Assembly: GCA_013372875.1 (NCBI GenBank)
Contig: JABXIW010000150.1
Coordinates: forward strand, 1 to 13,815
DNA from: Gammaproteobacteria bacterium
GTDB taxonomy: Bacteria > Pseudomonadota > Gammaproteobacteria > Enterobacterales > Kangiellaceae
DNA: 13,815 bases
Reading direction: 5' to 3'
The notes under the pieces are model-generated. The model was given only the letters and a program-made list of their open reading frames with translations. It searched no databases and was not told the DNA's origin. The position numbers were made by a program, and so were the translations under genes. Numbering within the stretch: position 1 is the first letter of the stretch; each line of letters begins with the position of its first letter. This document shows, piece after piece, positions 6,464 through 13,671 of the stretch.

Positions 6464-6551
6464 TTTATGCTTAAACGCGCATCCAAATGAATCTTTTATC
6501 CCCGGGTTTTAATTTCATTGAAGCAGGGCTTAATCAATTTTAGGAATTACC

Positions 6552-7133
6552 ATGAAAATACTCATTAGTAGTATCACTTTTATTTTTTTATTAACAGGTT
6601 GTGATCAATTAAAAGTTGAGAACCAAATTAATGACAAGACCATTGAAAGTCGAGAGTTAAAAGCTGAAAACGCATCCTTGACCAGTGAAGTTAAGGATTT
6701 AACCGAACAAGTCGCTCGATTAAGCGTTCAATATCCAGATGGAGCTATCATCGAGGAAACTCGTAAAGCTCTGACTCAAAAAGCTACTGAATTAAAGCAA
6801 CGTGAAGAACGCTATCTTCGACAAGTTGAAGAGCTCGATATTCGACAAAAGAAGCTAGAAACCATGAAGAGCCAGTTTTACCTTGATACAGGGACTAAGT
6901 TAGAAGAAATCGGCGAGGCCCGTCAAATCAAGAAAGAGTATGTGAACCTTCGTGAAGAGCTAGATAGAGCTAACGAGCGAGCTAACAACTGGTTGATATT
7001 CTACGCCTTGATGGGGGTTTGCTTCATTGGTTCAATTATTTTAATGCTATATACAAGCTATAAACACTCAAGAAATTATCAGACACTCGAATCAGTTTAT
7101 AAGATAGCTTCCAAACAAGGGTTGTTAAATTAA
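6552..7133 (+). CDS. Inner-membrane lipoprotein with coiled coil and C-terminal transmembrane helix
   Basis: The 193-aa product begins with a lipoprotein signal whose lipobox is Leu-Leu-Thr-Gly-Cys, with the lipidated cysteine at 17. The next residue is Asp18, which in enteric-type Lol sorting keeps lipoproteins in the inner membrane. Residues 20-145 are charged, Glu/Lys/Arg-rich and heptad-like, a long periplasmic coiled coil. A hydrophobic helix at about 147-168 then crosses the membrane, leaving a basic tail of about 25 residues in the cytoplasm. The protein would thus be anchored at both ends in the same membrane. The ATG at 6552 has AGGA six bases upstream. Spanin, exclusion and envelope-sensor roles are all possible; I do not recognise the family. 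It converges on the polymerase gene. Confidence 0.7.
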   Translation: MKILISSITFIFLLTGCDQLKVENQINDKTIESRELKAENASLTSEVKDLTEQVARLSVQYPDGAIIEETRKALTQKATELKQREERYLRQVEELDIRQKKLETMKSQFYLDTGTKLEEIGEARQIKKEYVNLREELDRANERANNWLIFYALMGVCFIGSIILMLYTSYKHSRNYQTLESVYKIASKQGLLN

Positions 7134-7234
7134 GGATGATTTTTAGGCGGTGTAGTAATCTTATACGTATACCCAAATAGTAAAGTTACACCTCACCTTA
7201 AGCCCTTATACCACGCGGTTTTTATTAAAAGGAG

Positions 7235-7262
7235 TGTGCGCAAACTGGAAGGCTTGCGCACA
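7235..7262 (-). terminator. Hairpin terminator between the converging lipoprotein and polymerase genes
   Basis: TGTGCGCAA (7235-7243) pairs with TTGCGCACA (7254-7262) around a 10-base loop, 17 bases beyond the polymerase stop codon. On the minus strand it is followed by CTCCTTTTAA, a modest T-run. It probably ends the polymerase transcript and may act in both directions. A separate palindrome TATACGTATA lies at 7162-7171. Confidence 0.6.
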
Positions 7263-7279
7263 TTTAGTTCAGTTATCCA

Positions 7280-10000
7280 TTACCTCTCTAAGCTATCAGA
7301 TACCAGTGACACATCTTTATGGCTAAATAGGCGCTCGATTTCTAGACTTGGAAAATGCTCTATCAGGATTTTCAATAGTGTAATGACCTTATGCGTTCGA
7401 GGCACAATGTGAGGAATCAAAGATGCTCTTTTTGCATTTTTTAATTCATTCGCCGAAGTAACATAGCCATTAGCCGTTAACAATTCAGCAACCTCAGTAT
7501 AGGTTTTAACATAAGTAAGCCCCCAGCACTCTTGAGCATATGCCCTCAAAAACACTCTTCTAAGGATATCTGATGAGCCCTTCTTTGTGATATTCATACC
7601 AATCCTTTTTGCCACCAATTTAGTGGCATAGTAATCCTCCCAATCATACCAATCATCTAAAGTTTTAAGGTTTGAAGAGCGTCTAAATCCATCAAATATA
7701 GCTCTGCATCGAAGAAAATCATCTAAGGTATTCCAAGGCTTACTATCGAAGGCCAAATGCTGTGAATCTCTTGCTGGCATCATGCAAGGGTTTATAGGCT
7801 TACGTTTTAGATCATACTCAAGGTTAACTCTTCGGGGTTGCGATTTGCTAACTAAGTCAGACTCAAGAAGCCATTGTTCCGCTAAAGAAATCAGGTAATT
7901 ACTCTGCATTGGCGGATCATCAAAGTTTCTACTCAAGTAAAAATCTATCATCCACTCATTTTGCTTGGTGGCAATATCCACCTTAGTATCACTACTGTCT
8001 ATAGCTATATTAGGCTTAACCCCTGCCTTTGCTAATACGGGTGGATACTCCTTGTTAGAACCGCACGAACTATAGGCTTTAAGTGTCAGCTGGCCTCTAG
8101 TTCGCATTCCTAATATTTGGTTAGCACGATGTTTCTCTTCTAGCATATTTCCCCCCCCAAGCTTATTACACAACGACTGATACCGACGGCATAAGGGTTG
8201 ATCTAAATTAAGATCTTCTATTGAGGCCTCCGATAGGAAGCCATCAGTAGTCGCACTAACTACAAGCATATTTTCTGGGATGCTGTTTAATAGCTCAGCC
8301 AGCACAGCCCTTACAAATCCTGTTGTATGTGCTGCAATAAACTCATTCGTAATGGAAGACTCGGCAATTTGCGTGTGTTTTCCAGTAGCCGTATCAAAGG
8401 CTGTTTTCTTCTTTAAACCTTGGGCCGTCTTTCCATATAAGGTGTTGCCAATATCTTTCCAAGTCTTATCTTTTGAGACAGAGCCTTCTTTTTTTGCTTG
8501 ATTCCTTTCTTTTTTCACTCTTTCTACAAAAGGTTGAAAAACTCTCACTTCGGTAGTTAACCAAGGAGCAATGACGCCGTGTATAATGGTAATTTTACAA
8601 CCTAAATTACAAGCGGCTAATATCTCGGGCGCTGTACAGTAGGACTCGCCCGATAAAGGGAAAATTAGTCCTTTGTCTCCGGCCGAAACTGGTAAGCAAG
8701 GAAATCGAGTGTTCTGGGGGAACTTAAACTTAACATGTGCATAACCCGCAACATGCCTAAGGTAATCTTGCACTTTTGTCGATGTATAAATACCATCATA
8801 ATCTATAGGATGTAGATCGCATAACCCTGTAGTGTAAGCACCACTTAAGTCCAAATCATAGAAAGTACTCTCATGAGTCGGCCCGGTATAATAAGCTTCA
8901 TTTCTACCCCCAAAGTAGCAGAGTTTTACAAAATCTTTATGATTAGCTTTTCGGGGAAGACTTCTTTTTTTGGTACGAGTTTGAATTTTTCCTTTTGCTT
9001 GATTCCAATATTCTTCTTTTGTTTGCTCAATACCTAAAATATGGTTAAAGGATATTAATTCTGGGTGTTGTGATACCAATTCGATTACAGTTTGCCTAAA
9101 AGCTGCAACTGACATAGCTCCGATAGTAGGCGGTAAACTTTTTAGGCCTAATTCATTGCGTGCAAATTCTTGTTGATAAATTCCAAACCTACAAGCAATT
9201 TCAGCATCTCGCATACCATATCTTTCAAAAGCGGGTTTGTCATCGTTTAGTAGCCCTTTAATGTTTTCAATACTATAACCTTTAGGTATTGGAAGCTTAG
9301 GTAATCCTATCAACTCCCCAGCTATGGCTAATCCACCGCGCCCGGGTGTGTGCAAAAGAGTGTCAAGAAAGCGCACTAATACTCTATAGGTATGACGATT
9401 TTTATCGGTTAAACAAATGGGGTTAGCTCTGAATTTTTTGCTTTTTTCATCGTCAATGGTCAGTTCATAGGGCTCTTTTACATTAACAACCGTGCCACCA
9501 ACTCCTGTTAGTTTCTTTTTCATCTTGAAAAAATTTTTCATGGAAGCTAGATCTGCTCTAATAAAGTGAGCATAAATAAAAATCATGCTAGGCAGTTTAT
9601 CAATTGTTCCTTCCTCAAGGGCTTGCATAACTACTATGCTCAAAAGCTGTTCCAGAGATTTTCTATGCTTGTATTCACCACTTTTGGGATAAATAATGCA
9701 TTTGGTTACTTTGCCATTACAGTAGGCATATAGCTGATACGACAATACTTCATTCTGATAACTAGCAGAATTACTGCTTGAGCCAGCAACTTCCCTAGAA
9801 ACAAACTCCGAATCAAAGCCAATGTGTAAAATTGGACCATCTGCCTGCTTGATAAGCTTAGGGTCGTTACATTGAGAAAGTAATTCTTGTATTTGAAGCT
9901 TGAGCTCTTTTTCAAAATCTAAGGTGATTTGCTGCTGTTCTATATTTAGTTCCGGTGAAAGCAAATCCGGTTGATCTGCTGTGTTATATTTTTTATTCAT
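7280..10000 (-). CDS. Family-B DNA polymerase, probably the primer-independent type of pipolins (piPolB)
   Basis: The 906-aa protein has an intact N-terminal 3'-5' exonuclease: Exo I Phe-Asp-Ser-Glu-Phe (Asp63, Glu65), Exo II around Asp150, and Exo III Tyr261-x3-Asp265. The polymerase half shows the Tyr-x-Gly-Gly linker (362-365), motif A Asp-Leu-Ser-Gly-Ala-Tyr (Asp384), motif B Lys515-x3-Asn519-x2-Tyr-Gly and motif C Thr-Thr-Asp-Gly (Asp586). About 120 residues between A and B leave room for a TPR2-type insertion. These features place it among protein-primed or primer-independent PolBs. Its length well above phi29-type enzymes, a neighbouring tyrosine recombinase and Xis-like gene, and no visible terminal protein favour piPolB, which replicates mobile elements without primer. 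The start ATG lacks a Shine-Dalgarno and sits 9 bases after a stable hairpin. Eight consecutive G (8151-8158) encode Gly615-617. The C-terminal 250 residues have no motif I recognise. Confidence 0.85.
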   Translation of the reverse strand: MNKKYNTADQPDLLSPELNIEQQQITLDFEKELKLQIQELLSQCNDPKLIKQADGPILHIGFDSEFVSREVAGSSSNSASYQNEVLSYQLYAYCNGKVTKCIIYPKSGEYKHRKSLEQLLSIVVMQALEEGTIDKLPSMIFIYAHFIRADLASMKNFFKMKKKLTGVGGTVVNVKEPYELTIDDEKSKKFRANPICLTDKNRHTYRVLVRFLDTLLHTPGRGGLAIAGELIGLPKLPIPKGYSIENIKGLLNDDKPAFERYGMRDAEIACRFGIYQQEFARNELGLKSLPPTIGAMSVAAFRQTVIELVSQHPELISFNHILGIEQTKEEYWNQAKGKIQTRTKKRSLPRKANHKDFVKLCYFGGRNEAYYTGPTHESTFYDLDLSGAYTTGLCDLHPIDYDGIYTSTKVQDYLRHVAGYAHVKFKFPQNTRFPCLPVSAGDKGLIFPLSGESYCTAPEILAACNLGCKITIIHGVIAPWLTTEVRVFQPFVERVKKERNQAKKEGSVSKDKTWKDIGNTLYGKTAQGLKKKTAFDTATGKHTQIAESSITNEFIAAHTTGFVRAVLAELLNSIPENMLVVSATTDGFLSEASIEDLNLDQPLCRRYQSLCNKLGGGNMLEEKHRANQILGMRTRGQLTLKAYSSCGSNKEYPPVLAKAGVKPNIAIDSSDTKVDIATKQNEWMIDFYLSRNFDDPPMQSNYLISLAEQWLLESDLVSKSQPRRVNLEYDLKRKPINPCMMPARDSQHLAFDSKPWNTLDDFLRCRAIFDGFRRSSNLKTLDDWYDWEDYYATKLVAKRIGMNITKKGSSDILRRVFLRAYAQECWGLTYVKTYTEVAELLTANGYVTSANELKNAKRASLIPHIVPRTHKVITLLKILIEHFPSLEIERLFSHKDVSLVSDSLER

Positions 10001-10009
10001 AACAAATTA

Positions 10010-10038
10010 GAAAGGCTTTAATCAAAATAAAGCCTTTC
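10010..10038 (-). terminator. 11-bp hairpin directly before the polymerase start codon (terminator or attenuator)
   Basis: GAAAGGCTTTA (10010-10020) pairs perfectly with TAAAGCCTTTC (10028-10038) around a 7-base loop. On the minus strand it lies 20 bases after the stop codon of the 166-aa gene and 9 bases before the polymerase ATG, followed by CTAATTTG rather than a strong T-run. It could be a leaky terminator, an attenuator or a translational control element for the polymerase. Confidence 0.55.
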
Positions 10039-10058
10039 CTTAATTTTCTCCTATTATA

Positions 10059-10559
10059 CTAATTGTTGTTAGATTTAGAGTTCTTTAAGCTCAATGATTT
10101 ACTGGCATCAGCACTTGAGTTAGTGTCTAATCCAAGATGGGTATCCCAATCAATAGTGTGCATTCCCTTTTTATCGCTTGATAAGGCATCATCGAATTGA
10201 GATAAAATTGCTTGAGCAGCTGATTCGCTGGGACACTCAATCCAAACAATAGCCTTATTATCAATGCCATTAATAACAAAATTGACATCATTAATAATTG
10301 CAGTACTTGAAATTAAGCTTTTCTTTATTACCCCTCCGTACGGAAGAGAGCAAAATTCAGAGTTAGATACTCTTGCCAAAAGAGGGCCAGTAATTGAGCT
10401 GATTAGCTCACGAACTTTGCGAGGATCGCTTCCTTCAAAGTATTTAACTAAATTCAGATCGTCACTAGAAACACCAACACCCTTCTGTGGGTAGTACTGG
10501 ACCATTGCTATGTATAAAGCATGCAAAGCGCCTAACGTTGTTTTAATAAAATTGGTCAT
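10059..10559 (-). CDS. Unknown 166-aa protein of the polymerase operon
   Basis: ATG at 10559 is chosen because AGAGGAG lies five bases upstream; a longer frame to 10589 would place that ribosome site inside the gene. It starts 10 bases after the stop of the AlpA-like gene and ends 58 bases before the polymerase, so it belongs to the same minus-strand operon. The N-terminal 25 residues are hydrophobic with few charges but do not look like a cleavable signal. The middle contains a Gly-Pro-Leu-Leu-Ala-Arg segment and a strand-rich stretch. The last 20 residues are Ser/Lys/Asn-rich and probably disordered. Being directly before the polymerase, it is a candidate replication partner. I do not recognise the family. 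Confidence 0.7.
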   Translation of the reverse strand: MTNFIKTTLGALHALYIAMVQYYPQKGVGVSSDDLNLVKYFEGSDPRKVRELISSITGPLLARVSNSEFCSLPYGGVIKKSLISSTAIINDVNFVINGIDNKAIVWIECPSESAAQAILSQFDDALSSDKKGMHTIDWDTHLGLDTNSSADASKSLSLKNSKSNNN

Positions 10560-10569
10560 ATAGACTCCT

Positions 10570-10800
10570 CTAAAAAATATTAATATCACTTAATGTTTTG
10601 CATGCTTTAAGCCGACTTTTTTCATTTTCTTCAGCCTGTATGCCCAACATTTTATTTTCAAATTCAATACAATCTTTTAATCGAAATCGTATTGGCGAGT
10701 TTTTGCTTGTTCCCAGTTTGAAGAATGGCGGTAGGCTTGATGGATTGCGGGAACAAGCAACATCAATCGCTTTTTTACTCATGCCATATCTTTCCGCCAA
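10570..10800 (-). CDS. AlpA/Xis-like small DNA-binding protein
   Basis: The product is about 76 aa with a helix-turn-helix at the N-terminus (Leu-Ala-Glu-Arg-Tyr-Gly-Met-Ser-Lys-Lys). A Leu-Pro-Pro-Phe-Phe-Lys-Leu-Gly turn and an Arg-Phe-Arg-Leu-Lys-Asp-Cys wing follow, the pattern of AlpA/MerR-like excisionases and integrase regulators. No ATG fits: the open frame continues upstream to a stop at 10855-10857, reading a natural Ile-Leu-Thr-Lys-Lys-Asp lead-in to the helix-turn-helix. The start is therefore TTG at 10800 or a rarer codon farther up (ATT 10818, CTG 10833). ATG at 10782 would delete the first helix. It follows integrase 2 by 0-35 bases and precedes the 166-aa gene by 10, a location typical of recombination directionality factors. 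Confidence 0.7.
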   Translation of the reverse strand: MAERYGMSKKAIDVACSRNPSSLPPFFKLGTSKNSPIRFRLKDCIEFENKMLGIQAEENEKSRLKACKTLSDINIF

Positions 10801-10835
10801 ATCTTTCTTTGTTAAAATCTCTTTGTTATTCAGTA

Positions 10836-12140
10836 TTAATTTCTCTCTGTTGCATTAATTGAGAGATCATTAAAACAGCCCCGAGCATTGCTACTTTCTA
10901 TAGTGGGCAAATTCCGGATAGAATCATTAATTGCTTTACCAACACTTTCTACTGCTTGTATCAAAACCTCATCGCTAGCAAACGCATAATGAGTTCTTGT
11001 GATTTGCTGATTGGAGTGACCAAGCAATTGCCTCACCGTATCCATAGAAGGTTTTGTCCCCTGTTGAGTTTCGGGTGCTGAGGAATTAAGGGCTAAAGTG
11101 GCAAACGTCTTTCTCAAGCAATGGATGGTTAATTCCTCTGAGGGAAATTCAGGGTTGACGACATGATTACTTCCTGAACAAGCAATTCCTGCTCGAATAC
11201 AGATCCTTTTAAACGCTCCTCGTGGGTGAGCAATGGATTCATTATTCCTAAAAGCAGAAGGGAAAAGATATTTTTGATGATTTTGTGAAAGTGCTTGTTC
11301 GATTACCCATTGAGCAGCAGTTGATAAATAGATGAGCTGTGGCTTACCTGACTTAGTGCTTTCTAAGTAAATCGTAGTCCTATCATTAGAGAGCATATCC
11401 TTAGTAAGTGTACGACAGTTACCAATCCTCATTCCTGTTAGCAATGAGAGCAACAAGCATAGGGCTTGGTATGAAAATGCTGACGAGGTTGGATTGCACT
11501 CATACAAGCAACTTCTGACAAAGAAAGGCAGTTCTTGATTGGTTAAATACCGCTTTATAACACGACAATTATTTTTTGCAGGAATACCTTTGCATGGATT
11601 TCGTTCAAGTATCTCCGCCTTTATAGCTAGACTAAATATGCTTGAGGTTAATGCTCTGACTAAATCATGGCTTCTATCAGATAAATGCTCAGGAAGGTTG
11701 TTTAGGAGCATTTGTACGTGAATGACTCTGATGCTGGATAAAGTAAGGGGTCCCAGCGATTGCTGTAAGTAAAGTTTGTAGCGGGATACATCATTTTTCC
11801 AAGACTTTTTATTTTTCTTGGCATACGGAAGGTATATCTCTATGAAGAAATCATGAAAAGTGACAGTGCCACCCAAAGCAAAGTTACCACCCAATGAATA
11901 TTGCCTAATAAGCGAATTGGCATGCTGCTCAAACTCTTTAAGCCTAAGCTGTGGGTAATTACCAATTTTTTTATTGATCCGCTTGCCTTTTATTGATGTC
12001 CTTACTCTAAGACTTTTGCTTCGTTTATTAACACAAAGCCTTAAATGTTCTTTCCCAATAACCCGGTATTCGGTATCCTCATTGTTTAATCGCTGAGCTG
12101 AATTAAAGGCTTTAGCTGTAAATTTAATATCGTAGTACAT
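10836..12140 (-). CDS. Tyrosine recombinase (integrase 2) of the polymerase element
   Basis: The start ATG at 12140 has GGAG six bases upstream; the longer frame from 12155 would include that site. The 434-aa enzyme has an arm-binding domain at about 1-80, a core-binding SAM-like domain at about 93-185 and a catalytic domain. Catalytic residues are visible: Arg238 (Thr-Gly-Met-Arg), Lys263 (Ser-Thr-Lys-Ser-Gly), His340 and Arg343 (H-C-L-R), His375 (Leu-Gly-His-Ser) and Tyr385. An extra Ser/Gln/Thr-rich loop (353-364) precedes the Leu-Gly-His helix, and the final 30 residues extend beyond the tyrosine. The gene heads the minus-strand operon leading to the AlpA-like protein and the polymerase. 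Pipolins commonly carry such recombinases for att-site integration. It shares little beyond the catalytic motifs with integrase 1. Confidence 0.93.
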   Translation of the reverse strand: MYYDIKFTAKAFNSAQRLNNEDTEYRVIGKEHLRLCVNKRSKSLRVRTSIKGKRINKKIGNYPQLRLKEFEQHANSLIRQYSLGGNFALGGTVTFHDFFIEIYLPYAKKNKKSWKNDVSRYKLYLQQSLGPLTLSSIRVIHVQMLLNNLPEHLSDRSHDLVRALTSSIFSLAIKAEILERNPCKGIPAKNNCRVIKRYLTNQELPFFVRSCLYECNPTSSAFSYQALCLLLSLLTGMRIGNCRTLTKDMLSNDRTTIYLESTKSGKPQLIYLSTAAQWVIEQALSQNHQKYLFPSAFRNNESIAHPRGAFKRICIRAGIACSGSNHVVNPEFPSEELTIHCLRKTFATLALNSSAPETQQGTKPSMDTVRQLLGHSNQQITRTHYAFASDEVLIQAVESVGKAINDSIRNLPTIESSNARGCFNDLSINATERN

Positions 12141-12228
12141 ATTTAACTCCATCATTTGTTAAAAAGTACTAGTGATAACATTGTATGTTTTGTGTTTTAT
12201 TTAATTTGGGGTTATCCCGGAAGTTGAT

Positions 12229-13587
12229 ATGTTTACAGATAATTTGAAAGCTCATGAAAGAATATTGATAGAGGAAGCTTTTCCCAAAGAGCTCAATGAG
12301 TTGGTGTTGACTCTATTAGGAATAAATCAGACAAGACTCGGCTATTTTGCAGAAATGTTTTGTAAAAATGACAATATTAAAGTCCCTTCGTATTTAGTAG
12401 ATGCAATTGTGCCAGAAGAGCTCGAAAATCTACCTGCTGTTGAATTAAATTATGGTAAGAGTTCCCTTAAAGCGGCATGGAAACTATGTGGAGAAGAACT
12501 AGAACTTCAAGGCTCGGAAGATTATGCCAATAAACTGGAAGCTATGATTGATGAGGTATTTCCCTATGGAAATCAGCGTTCAGACATCATTCCAGTTACC
12601 ATTCTGATCCCAGGCAATAATTATTCTGTAGATAACAGTTTGGTTGGAAGAGAATCGTCGTGGAAGCATTATAGTTTAAATTACGATTCTGCTGGAAAGG
12701 TGCTTGGCTTCGAAGACTTATGCTCAGATCCCAAGCTAGGGTTTGGCTTAAGGTTGTTTTTAGTTATGAAAGTACTTGGAATGGTAAAGCTAGGTCAGTA
12801 TCAAAAAAACAACTCAAAACTATTCACCCATTTAATGTATTCAACAAAGCTTAAAAATCAATTTTATTTGTTTGGCTCTGAGAAGCTGAAAGAGTACAGA
12901 AAAATTCACCACAAATTAGAGGGAAACCTCAAAAGATGTAAAGAACTAGAACTTGAAATAAGCTCGGCAAAAGAAAGTAGTAAAAGAGGCTCTTTAAAGC
13001 GCAAGAAAACAGAGCTTAAAGATACTCAAGATTTGATAAGGAAATTAGATAAACAGTGTAACTCGTTTAATTTTGAGTACGACGGAATAGAACGGCATTT
13101 CGGTTTTTACTATACACTTGATAGGAGACCTGGGGCGTCTGAAAAAAGAGCCGAAGCAAACTATTTATTTCCCACATTAAATTTAAAGAAAAGTAAGAGC
13201 TTTGGATACCGTGATAATAGGATAGAACTAGATAAAGGAAAGCCATCTCCTAGGTATTTAAGAAGAGTAAGATTCGCTCTTAATTATTTAATGCCCCTAA
13301 CAGGAGGGACGGCAATTACACTCAAAATAAAAAATACTGAATTAAAAGAGATAAAGGGGCCAACGTTAATTCTCCCTAAAACGTGGAATGATTTTGTAAT
13401 TGCTCTTAAAACACATAACCCTAATGAGGAAACAGCTAGCTATTCAGACACGTTAGAAGAAAACGAATTTAATGAATTGTGTAAATCAGCCGTATATATG
13501 GATTATTGGCACAAACGAGAGGTGTTTATGCGAGTATTTCCAAGAATAAGGAATACCTCAAGTGAGGATATTGCAGTTAAACCATGA
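12229..13587 (+). CDS. Unknown 452-aa protein with central coiled coil
   Basis: The ATG at 12229 is preceded by GGAAG at a short distance. It is divergent from integrase 2 with an 88-bp gap that must hold both promoters. The N-terminal 200 residues are mixed and probably globular. Residues about 216-277 are a Lys/Glu/Arg-rich coiled coil. A basic segment (Arg-Arg-Pro-Gly-Ala and later Pro-Ser-Pro-Arg-Tyr-Leu-Arg-Arg) follows, then a strand-rich C-terminal domain ending in Tyr-Trp-His-Lys-Arg. No signal peptide, membrane helix, nucleotide-binding loop or nuclease motif is visible. Its basic, coiled-coil make-up suits DNA binding or assembly. It may be cargo or accessory to the polymerase element. 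I do not recognise the family. Confidence 0.75.
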   Translation: MFTDNLKAHERILIEEAFPKELNELVLTLLGINQTRLGYFAEMFCKNDNIKVPSYLVDAIVPEELENLPAVELNYGKSSLKAAWKLCGEELELQGSEDYANKLEAMIDEVFPYGNQRSDIIPVTILIPGNNYSVDNSLVGRESSWKHYSLNYDSAGKVLGFEDLCSDPKLGFGLRLFLVMKVLGMVKLGQYQKNNSKLFTHLMYSTKLKNQFYLFGSEKLKEYRKIHHKLEGNLKRCKELELEISSAKESSKRGSLKRKKTELKDTQDLIRKLDKQCNSFNFEYDGIERHFGFYYTLDRRPGASEKRAEANYLFPTLNLKKSKSFGYRDNRIELDKGKPSPRYLRRVRFALNYLMPLTGGTAITLKIKNTELKEIKGPTLILPKTWNDFVIALKTHNPNEETASYSDTLEENEFNELCKSAVYMDYWHKREVFMRVFPRIRNTSSEDIAVKP

Positions 13588-13595
13588 ACCAAAAC

Positions 13596-13666
13596 TCTCT
13601 AAAGCAAGTGCCTTAATTAGTCCAACTTGTATTGATAAGACACTTTGAGCCCTATCATTTTAGAGA
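13596..13666. repeat. 8-bp inverted repeat TCTCTAAA / TTTAGAGA in a convergent gap
   Basis: Perfect arms at 13596-13603 and 13659-13666 flank 55 bases between the ends of the 452-aa gene and the partial minus-strand gene. The long spacing makes a terminator unlikely and no better hairpin was seen in the gap. The pairing may be chance. Confidence 0.25.
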
Positions 13667-13671
13667 AAAAT

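Larger units (their letters stand above)
6191..6551 (+). other. 361-bp non-coding stretch with stem-loops, candidate structured RNA or origin
   Basis: No convincing gene lies here on either strand. From 6213 to 6463 it is almost filled by three long-stem structures listed separately, with only 18-24 bases between them. The last 88 bases before the lipoprotein gene are loosely structured, with a weak AATGAA/TTCATT pair at 6486-6519 and a CCCGGG palindrome. Compensated stems with bulges and wobble pairs, rather than simple palindromes, suggest that structure matters. It could be a non-coding RNA, an element replication origin, or a set of folded recombination sites. Confidence 0.5.

Noticed and set aside
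7162..7171. TATACGTATA as a dif-like Xer site with the neighbouring hairpin
   Set aside because: The two 11-bp arms of a dif site are not recognisable; it is only a short AT-rich palindrome between converging genes.
8280..8501. Plus-strand open frame antisense to the polymerase
   Set aside because: It is a shadow of the polymerase frame, with no ribosome site and residue composition unlike a real protein.
10560..10589. Upstream start (10589) for the 166-aa protein
   Set aside because: It would overlap the preceding gene and include the strong AGAGGAG site that serves the ATG at 10559.
10264..10858. Plus-strand frames antisense to the 166-aa and AlpA-like genes
   Set aside because: They lie opposite genes with better starts, motif content and operon spacing.
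12141..12155. Upstream start (12155) for integrase 2
   Set aside because: It would place the GGAG ribosome site inside the coding sequence; the ATG at 12140 is correctly spaced from it.
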